Assembly: GCA_963751355.1 (NCBI GenBank)
Contig: CAVVVS010000008.1
Span: 1-19,955 of the forward strand
DNA: 19,955 bases
Direction: 5' to 3'
Source: CAVVVS01 sp963751355
GTDB lineage: Bacteria > Bacteroidota > Ignavibacteria > Ignavibacteriales > Ignavibacteriaceae
Within the stretch, counting starts at the first letter, position 1. Each line of letters starts with the position of its first letter. Of the stretch, positions 14,745 to 19,955 are shown one piece after another. The position numbers were made by a program, and so were the translations under genes. The notes beneath the pieces are model-generated. The model worked only from the letters and a program-made list of their open reading frames with translations, was not told the DNA's origin and ran no database searches.

Positions 14745-14843
14745 TATGCAAGTTCAATAATTGATAATTTACATTTCTAACTTTTATTAATTATTTGTAT
14801 CTATAAATATGGAAATACGATTGAAGTATTAGAGGAAAATTAA

Positions 14844-16040
14844 ATGAATAAGCTTTCAATAGACAAACTAGAAATTAAAAACAAAAGAGTATTGGTGCGC
14901 GTGGATTTTAATGTCCCGCTGGATGAAAATCAAAATATAACAGACGACAGACGAATAGTTTCATCGCTGCCTACGATAAAGAAAATAATCTCAGAAGGCG
15001 GTAAGGCTATATTGATGAGTCACCTGGGAAGACCTAAAGGAAAGATAAATCCAAAATTCAGCCTTAAACCGGTTGCACAAAAATTAAGTGAACTGCTTGG
15101 AAAAGAAGTAAAACTTGCACCCGACTGCATCGGTGAAGAAGTAAAAAGATTAGTAGATAAAATGGGTTCAGGTGATGTGCTTTTATTAGAGAACGTACGT
15201 TTTCATGAAGAAGAAGAAAAGAATGAAAGTGAATTCGCTAAAAAATTAGCAGTTCTCGGAGATGTTTACATAAATGATGCTTTCGGAAGCGCGCATAGAG
15301 CGCATGCTTCTACCGAAGGTGTAACAAAATTTATCGAAAAATGTGCTGCCGGTTATTTGATGCAGAAGGAACTTGATTATTTAGGCAGTGCAATAACTAA
15401 TCCAGAAAGACCTTACTGTGCTATTTTAGGAGGCGCAAAAATTTCAGGTAAAATAGATGTCATTCAGAATCTGATAAATAAAGTTGATACCTTAATTATT
15501 GGCGGCGGAATGGCGTATACATTTTTCAAAGCACAGGGTAAAGAAATAGGAGCATCTTTACTTGAAGCAGAGAAAATAGACCTGGCAAAGGAAGTATTGA
15601 CTAAACTAGAAAATTCCAAGGTTAAATTTTTATTACCGGTTGATGTAATAGTTGCCGAAGAATTTAAAAATGAATCTCCTTCGGAAGCTGTAAGTATTGA
15701 TAATATTCCATCTAGTAAAATGGGATTGGATATTGGACCGGAAACCATTAAATTGTTTAGCGAGGAATTGAAGAAAGCCAAAACAATAGTTTGGAATGGA
15801 CCCATGGGTGTGTTTGAGATGGATAAATTTGCAAAGGGAACCAACGCAATAGCACAAACCCTTGTTGATGCAACATCTGGAGGTGCGATTACTATAATAG
15901 GCGGAGGTGATTCTGCATCAGCAATTACCAAAGCCGGGTTAGATAATAAAGTATCCCATGTCTCTACGGGCGGCGGTGCATCACTCGAATTCCTTGAGGG
16001 CAAGGAGTTACCCGGAGTAGCCGCATTGAGTGAATCTTAA
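14844..16040 (+). CDS. pgk: Phosphoglycerate kinase
   Basis: A 398-residue monomeric cytoplasmic enzyme that transfers phosphate from 1,3-bisphosphoglycerate to ADP, the step after GapA. N-domain substrate motifs include RVLVRVDFNVPL (about 18-29), MSHLGRPKG, LLLENVRFHEEEE and the basic-patch loop NDAFGSAHRAHAST. The C-domain has ILGGAKISGKI, the hinge region IVWNGPMGVFE, IGGGDSASAI and STGGGASLEFLEGKELPG. The variant SAS within GGGDSASAI is conservative. Length is typical of bacterial PGK and there is no fused triosephosphate isomerase. GAGGAAAA lies just upstream of the ATG. The 147-base gap from gapA contains a terminator, so pgk likely has its own promoter. Confidence 0.98.
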   Translation: MNKLSIDKLEIKNKRVLVRVDFNVPLDENQNITDDRRIVSSLPTIKKIISEGGKAILMSHLGRPKGKINPKFSLKPVAQKLSELLGKEVKLAPDCIGEEVKRLVDKMGSGDVLLLENVRFHEEEEKNESEFAKKLAVLGDVYINDAFGSAHRAHASTEGVTKFIEKCAAGYLMQKELDYLGSAITNPERPYCAILGGAKISGKIDVIQNLINKVDTLIIGGGMAYTFFKAQGKEIGASLLEAEKIDLAKEVLTKLENSKVKFLLPVDVIVAEEFKNESPSEAVSIDNIPSSKMGLDIGPETIKLFSEELKKAKTIVWNGPMGVFEMDKFAKGTNAIAQTLVDATSGGAITIIGGGDSASAITKAGLDNKVSHVSTGGGASLEFLEGKELPGVAALSES

Positions 16041-16426
16041 AATTCAGTAATAATTGTTCACTTTTTGCTATAGTTATGTTGTGTCATTTGCCGGTGTAAA
16101 GCAGCAAAGATTCTCACATGAAATCTTCGGACTCCATTTCAAAAAAGTTTAAAATTGGACTTCCGAACTGATTTTTTCTGCGGGCTATTAGATAAAAAAA
16201 ACTATTTCTTAACTTATAGCATAAGGTGAATTAATTATTTAAATGGTATTATAAAAGGTAACCCGGAAACCATATCTTTAAAATCAATTTGTTTTATGTG
16301 CGTAATATCAGTGGTTAAGTGTAGGACTTTTATTTAAATTAAGATGTTGAATCCTGGTGATATGTATTTCATCTAAAACATGTGGGATTTCTTATATTTA
16401 CAAAGGAAGATAAAAAAGGATTTTAA
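16041..16426. other. 386-base intergenic region between pgk and the rhomboid gene
   Basis: No coding region is visible. It holds an AAGATT-N9-AATCTT inverted repeat (16107-16127), an imperfect terminator-like hairpin listed separately, and a small CTTAT-AGC-ATAAG hairpin (16213-16225). The far end must carry the rhomboid promoter; I see no convincing consensus there. Confidence 0.5.
16126..16177 (+). terminator. Imperfect hairpin with T run, possible pgk terminator
   Basis: TTCGGA (16126-16131) pairs with TCCGAA (16162-16167). After a small internal loop, TCC pairs with GGA and part of the AT-rich interior can also pair. ATTTTTT follows at 16171-16177. It begins about 85 bases after the pgk stop, and the stem is irregular. 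Confidence 0.35.
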
Positions 16427-17341
16427 GTGAGTAATAACTACTATAAACCAAGCGGATTTGGTGGATTCAGTTTTTTACCTCCGGTAATTAAATATTTAAT
16501 AGGTATTAATGTACTTGTATTTATTATCGAATTAATGGCAAGGCAAGTTGGAATCGGAAACGGCTTTACGATTGATGATGTTATCACAAAATACTTTGCT
16601 TTAATGCCGATTGGATACGGATTTTTACCATGGCAGTTAATTTCCTATCAATTTATGCATGGTGGATTTTGGCATATCGCTATCAATATGTTCGTGTTAT
16701 GGATGTTCGGAATAGAAATAGAGAGTATGTGGGGCTCTAAAAAATTCTTGATTTTTTATCTATTGTGCGGTACCGTTGCAGGAGTATTTCAGCTATTTCT
16801 TCCCCCATTAATCGGTGAAGCATTGGCTCCAACCATTGGAGCTTCCGGGGCAATTTTCGGTGTCCTTATTGCATTTGGAATGCTGTTCCCTAACAGATAT
16901 ATATTCCTATATTTTTTCATTCCGGTTAAAGCAAAATATTTAATTGCGTTTTTTGTTTTATTAGAATTCTTTTCCATTGACAGCCCTGGAAGCGATGTTG
17001 CGCATCTTGCACATCTTGGCGGTGCCCTTGCCGGATTTATTTATATTATGTTTGATCCTACTATTAACGTTGCATTAAAAAATATGTTAAAATCCAGACC
17101 GCAAAATAGAAGGGGTACAACTTATAATCCTTTCGGTAAAATATCGGAGACCTTCAAGAAAAAGGGGAATACTGTTCAGGAAGCGAAATATTATGAGATA
17201 GAAGAGGAGGAAACGAATTCTTCTCCGGTTTCACAAGAGGATATTGATAGAATCCTCGATAAAATCAGCCAATCGGGCTATCAAAATTTATCAGAAAAAG
17301 AAAAGAAAATTCTGTTTGAAGCTAGTAAGAAAATGAAATAA
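16427..17341 (+). CDS. Rhomboid-family intramembrane serine protease
   Basis: A 304-residue inner-membrane protease that cleaves substrate helices within the bilayer. Six or so membrane segments lie between residues 18 and 215. The L1-loop/TM2 signature FMHGGFWHIAINMFVLWMFG is present. The catalytic serine is Ser140 in GASGAIFG, matching GxSG. The catalytic His is expected at 196 in AHLAHLGGALAG; His193 forms a second AHL unit. Residues about 220-304 are a soluble tail, with an acidic Glu-rich patch followed by a helical block (DIDRILDKISQSGYQNLS, then EKEKKILFEASKK). A tail of this kind is, to my recollection, conserved in Bacteroidota rhomboids (a DUF6576-like region). The start is GTG at 16427, with AAAGGA (16415-16420) well placed. 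Physiological substrates are unknown. Confidence 0.93.
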   Translation: MSNNYYKPSGFGGFSFLPPVIKYLIGINVLVFIIELMARQVGIGNGFTIDDVITKYFALMPIGYGFLPWQLISYQFMHGGFWHIAINMFVLWMFGIEIESMWGSKKFLIFYLLCGTVAGVFQLFLPPLIGEALAPTIGASGAIFGVLIAFGMLFPNRYIFLYFFIPVKAKYLIAFFVLLEFFSIDSPGSDVAHLAHLGGALAGFIYIMFDPTINVALKNMLKSRPQNRRGTTYNPFGKISETFKKKGNTVQEAKYYEIEEEETNSSPVSQEDIDRILDKISQSGYQNLSEKEKKILFEASKKMK

Positions 17342-17640
17342 CATTTTCGCTGTTATTCAAACCACTTTTACAAAGATGAATTCTTATTGTAACAACGGTT
17401 TGCAACGACTTTTTATGTGAAATATTTCCTAAATTCGAATATTGCTTCGTCAAAAATAATTTTGGGTTTTAGATTGGTAAGGTTTATGTCTTCAAGAATA
17501 AAGCATATACACTACAGAGAATTCAAATTTAATATTTACTGTGCTGAAAGTTTGGTATGGTTTAAAAATAATCTATTGTACCTCTTGAGAATTACTCCAG
17601 GAAAATATTTCAAATTAAAACAAATGATACTGCTATTTAT
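17342..17640. other. 299-base intergenic region before the lipoprotein gene
   Basis: Nothing here is convincingly coding. A 75-codon GTG-started frame (17417-17644) crosses most of it but has no ribosome site, atypical composition and no recognisable domain. A CAAACC/GGTTTG inverted repeat with a 33-base spacer (17358-17402) lies near the left end. No clear terminator for the rhomboid gene is seen. Confidence 0.5.
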
Positions 17641-17979
17641 TTGATCTCGCCTAATCCAAAATATAGCGCTATTCTCTATTCATGTCTTTTTTATTTCATT
17701 ATTATTTCTTTCGGATTCATTTATACCGGGTGTTCGAAGAATAACATTATCAATGAAGACAAATTTGTCAACATATATATTGATTTGGTTATCGTGCAGG
17801 ATACCTCTTCAAACACAAAACTCTACAAAGTAAGGGAGAAAGTTTTTAAAAAATACGGTATTACCGAAAAACTTTACGAGAACACATTAAAATATTATAA
17901 CGAAAAACCGGAACGCTGGCAAAATTTTTTTGATAAGGTAATAAGCCGTGTGGAAAAATTAAAAAAAGAAGCTATGTAG
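17641..17979 (+). CDS. Small lipoprotein, DUF4296-like
   Basis: A 112-residue predicted lipoprotein. A basic, hydrophobic N-terminus ends in the lipobox-like FIYTGC, so Cys31 would be lipidated. The mature part, EDKFVNIYIDLVIVQDTS, then REKVFKKYGITEKLYENTLKYYNEKPERWQNFF, resembles the DUF4296 pattern in Bacteroidota: an initial helix, a Tyr-x-x-Val-Phe-x-Lys-Tyr-Gly segment, then a YY-x-x-x-P-E motif. Function is unknown. The only plausible start in frame is TTG at 17641. The upstream frame is open back to a TAA at 17569-17571 and contains no ATG or GTG, and no ribosome site precedes the TTG. Its last eight bases overlap the end of the convergent recQ gene. Confidence 0.72.
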   Translation: MISPNPKYSAILYSCLFYFIIISFGFIYTGCSKNNIINEDKFVNIYIDLVIVQDTSSNTKLYKVREKVFKKYGITEKLYENTLKYYNEKPERWQNFFDKVISRVEKLKKEAM

Positions 17980-19955
17980 CTTTATTTTTTGCAACTGCAA
18001 TTCTAATTAGAGGATAACTGCAATCATCAGGGAGCCGCTGCTTCAGGTCTTTTAAATCCGTAAATCCTTTTTTTATTTCTTCTGTTATCATTGTAAGTTC
18101 ATCATTCTTATATAATTTTGAAATATCCACTCCGGGTTCAAATTCCAAAATAGTCTCAATCTGCATTGAGATCACTGCTTCCGAAAGGTTGCGGAGAGAA
18201 GCAATATCTTTTAGCGAATATCCTTTCTCTAATAGATTTAAAGTCTCTTTTATATTTCCGGGTACGGTTCTACTGGCTTTTGGATTGTCCCCCGGCTCCT
18301 TTTTCTTTTCTATAAAATTATTTATTGCTTCAAGAAAATCCGTTCCAAGTTTATTGAACGTACGTTTGTTGAAGCCTTTAATCTGTAAAAGGTGTGTTTT
18401 TGTGATTGGTTTTTTTTCGGCTATTTCTCTTAAAGTTTCATCGGGACAAATCATATAACCTGTCTGCATAAATTTTTTAGATGCAGATTTCCTGATTTCT
18501 CTTAACTCATTATAGAGTTCCAAGTGAATCTCGTAACCAGGTTTTACATCATCTTTATCTTCTTCAAACAAGCCGCCGACAGTAAGGCTGTTTAGCCCCT
18601 CTTGATTAATGATTAAGTTATTACTACTCCCTGATTTTTTAGTTAGCTTTCGTTCGGAGAGCAGTTGGTGAATTACCAATTTGATATCGTTTTTATCATA
18701 ATTACTGCAGGCTCCGTATGTATCGAATTCTGAATACCGGTCTGCCTTACTGTTTCCTTTTAAAATAGTAACTAAAGAAGCTTCATGAACCGATCTTCCG
18801 GCTTGCTTTAGAGTCCGCAGAATAATTTCTTTAATATATTCGAGGGAATCTCCCGGCATATTTTCGGTGACAGTACATTTGTCGCACTTTCCGCATTTAT
18901 AGTTTTCCACATCTTCACCGAAATAATTCAGTATGTACTTGAACCGGCATTCACTGGAATAAGCATAATCAATCATAGATTCGAGTTTCTTTTGATGATA
19001 GAGATAACTCTTATTCATTTTCATATAATCTAGTTGTAATCTATCTGACTTTACTCTTGGCATTGTTAACATCAAATTTTCTCGTCCTGAGGGTCTTTCG
19101 TAAAGGACGATTCCGAGATTATCCAGCGTAATAAAAACGTCCTCGATATCCTGCTCGGAAGATTCAAGTTTATTTGCAATTACCGGAATCGAAATGCGTA
19201 CCTTTCTTTGAAACAATTCGGCACCGTATTCTCTTAACATCAACAGAATGGTCTGCTTGAGAAGAGGATTACCGGAACTTTTTAAAAAGGCCTTCAACCG
19301 GTTTTTTTCGACATTGATTTGAATAGTCGATTTTTGTTCGTACTCCGAGAGCAGTTTTATATAATTTGCATTTCCAAGTATTTTTATGGCAGCGTATATT
19401 AGTCCCCGGTTCATTTTTTTATTAATATATGCCGAAATGTATTCGAAGTTAATAGGAATAAGTTTTTCTGATATATTCCCTTCCGCAACTTTGCCGTAAT
19501 CACATATTGCCGAATATATTTTCTGAATCAGCTCTTTGTCGGGATGTGAATTTGACAGAAAATAATTTTGAATTGTAATGTCAGAATCATCGTGAAGCAG
19601 GAAGATATTGGAATCTTCGCCGTCCCTTCCGGCTCTTCCGATTTCCTGGTAATAATTTTCGATTGATCCGGGAGTATTATAATGAATTATTAATCTAATA
19701 TTTTTTTTATCGATTCCCATTCCAAAAGCATTTGTTGCTGCGATTACAGGTATCCTGCTTTCAATAAAATCTTCCTGGATTTTCTTTCTTTCTTCAGAGG
19801 CTAATCCTGCATGGTAATATCTGCATGAGATCCTTTTCATATTCAAGTATTCAGTAATTTCTTCAGTTTTCCTTCTTGATGATGTATAAATGATGGCAGG
19901 TGTTTTAAATTGGGTAATTAATTCGAAGCACTTCTCCTTTTTTTGCTTAGTTATA
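17972..19955 (-). CDS. recQ: ATP-dependent DNA helicase RecQ, N-terminus beyond the window
   Basis: The gene reads leftward and is open to the right edge, so about 660 residues are present and the DEAH-containing first helicase lobe is missing. Reading from the edge: the second helicase lobe (TPAIIYTSSRRKTEEI, YYHAGLASEERKKIQEDF, VIAATNAFGMGIDKKNIR and the arginine-finger motif YYQEIGRAGRDG). Next come the zinc-binding domain with Cys codons at 18947-18949, 18893-18895, 18884-18886 and 18875-18877, the RQC winged helix, and an HRDC domain near 18320-18490. A C-terminal helix-turn-helix-like region (LLEKGYSLKDIASLRNLSEA) follows, of the kind called HTH_40. RecQ unwinds 3'-5' in recombination and fork repair. 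The stop overlaps the convergent lipoprotein gene by eight bases. Confidence 0.96.
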   Translation of the reverse strand, partial: ITKQKKEKCFELITQFKTPAIIYTSSRRKTEEITEYLNMKRISCRYYHAGLASEERKKIQEDFIESRIPVIAATNAFGMGIDKKNIRLIIHYNTPGSIENYYQEIGRAGRDGEDSNIFLLHDDSDITIQNYFLSNSHPDKELIQKIYSAICDYGKVAEGNISEKLIPINFEYISAYINKKMNRGLIYAAIKILGNANYIKLLSEYEQKSTIQINVEKNRLKAFLKSSGNPLLKQTILLMLREYGAELFQRKVRISIPVIANKLESSEQDIEDVFITLDNLGIVLYERPSGRENLMLTMPRVKSDRLQLDYMKMNKSYLYHQKKLESMIDYAYSSECRFKYILNYFGEDVENYKCGKCDKCTVTENMPGDSLEYIKEIILRTLKQAGRSVHEASLVTILKGNSKADRYSEFDTYGACSNYDKNDIKLVIHQLLSERKLTKKSGSSNNLIINQEGLNSLTVGGLFEEDKDDVKPGYEIHLELYNELREIRKSASKKFMQTGYMICPDETLREIAEKKPITKTHLLQIKGFNKRTFNKLGTDFLEAINNFIEKKKEPGDNPKASRTVPGNIKETLNLLEKGYSLKDIASLRNLSEAVISMQIETILEFEPGVDISKLYKNDELTMITEEIKKGFTDLKDLKQRLPDDCSYPLIRIAVAKNKAT

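Noticed and set aside
15464..16003. 179-codon minus-strand frame within pgk
   Set aside because: It is antisense to the conserved C-domain of phosphoglycerate kinase and its translation is Ser/Pro/Ile-rich without a fold signature.
17417..17644. 75-codon GTG-started frame between rhomboid and lipoprotein genes
   Set aside because: No ribosome site, no recognisable domain, overlap with the TTG start of the lipoprotein gene, and composition like translated AT-rich spacer.
1..19955. tRNA genes, rRNA, CRISPR arrays, phage or complete IS elements
   Set aside because: I looked for GGTTCGAATC-type T-loop segments with paired ends, regularly spaced repeats and transposase motifs and found none.

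Overview
The window looks like chromosomal DNA of an AT-rich Gram-negative bacterium of the Bacteroidota/Chlorobi/Ignavibacteria group. The best evidence is the secreted protein at 12242-13342: its C-terminus carries the NYPNPFNPST sorting signal, a form of the type IX secretion tail especially common in Ignavibacteria-like lineages. A KDO-activating enzyme (KdsB) implies lipopolysaccharide. The DUF4296-like lipoprotein and the rhomboid with a conserved cytosolic tail also fit Bacteroidota relatives. No rRNA, tRNA, CRISPR array, prophage or intact insertion sequence is visible.

Region 1 (1-2920, minus strand) is a copper module: an AraC-type regulator with its own heavy-metal-associated (HMA) domain, then a CopZ-like chaperone, then a CopA-type ATPase that runs off the left edge. 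TTACA/TGTAA-type repeats lie upstream of both the regulator and the chaperone. Region 2 (3008-5954) holds a predicted outer-membrane beta-barrel protein and, converging on it, an exported GH20 beta-N-acetylhexosaminidase with its own terminator. Region 3 (6237-11203, plus strand) is a compact run of housekeeping genes: an M48/Ste24-like membrane protease, PlsC-like acyltransferase, GatC, KdsB, a PLP enzyme of the ACC deaminase/D-cysteine desulfhydrase family, a HIT protein and a stand-alone cobalamin-binding domain of the methylmalonyl-CoA mutase type. The first three genes are almost fused; the others are separated by 16 to about 110 bases.

Region 4 (11204-12241) is about 1 kb without a convincing gene. 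It contains what may be decayed fragments of a small membrane protein and a 12-bp perfect inverted repeat enclosing 42 bases. Region 5 (12242-13342) is the cohesin-like/SdrD-B-like/type IX secreted protein with a clear terminator. Region 6 (13701-16040) is glycolytic: gapA, a strong terminator, then pgk. Region 7 (16427-19955) has a rhomboid protease, a small DUF4296-like lipoprotein with a probable TTG start, and the C-terminal two thirds or so of a RecQ helicase on the opposite strand. The lipoprotein and recQ genes overlap tail to tail by 8 bases.

Most of the window is ordinary core genome. The most promising item for novelty is the copper module with its metal-domain/AraC fusion regulator and candidate operators. 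The inverted-repeat element and gene remnants at 11.3-12.0 kb come second. I see no clear evidence of an entirely new system.
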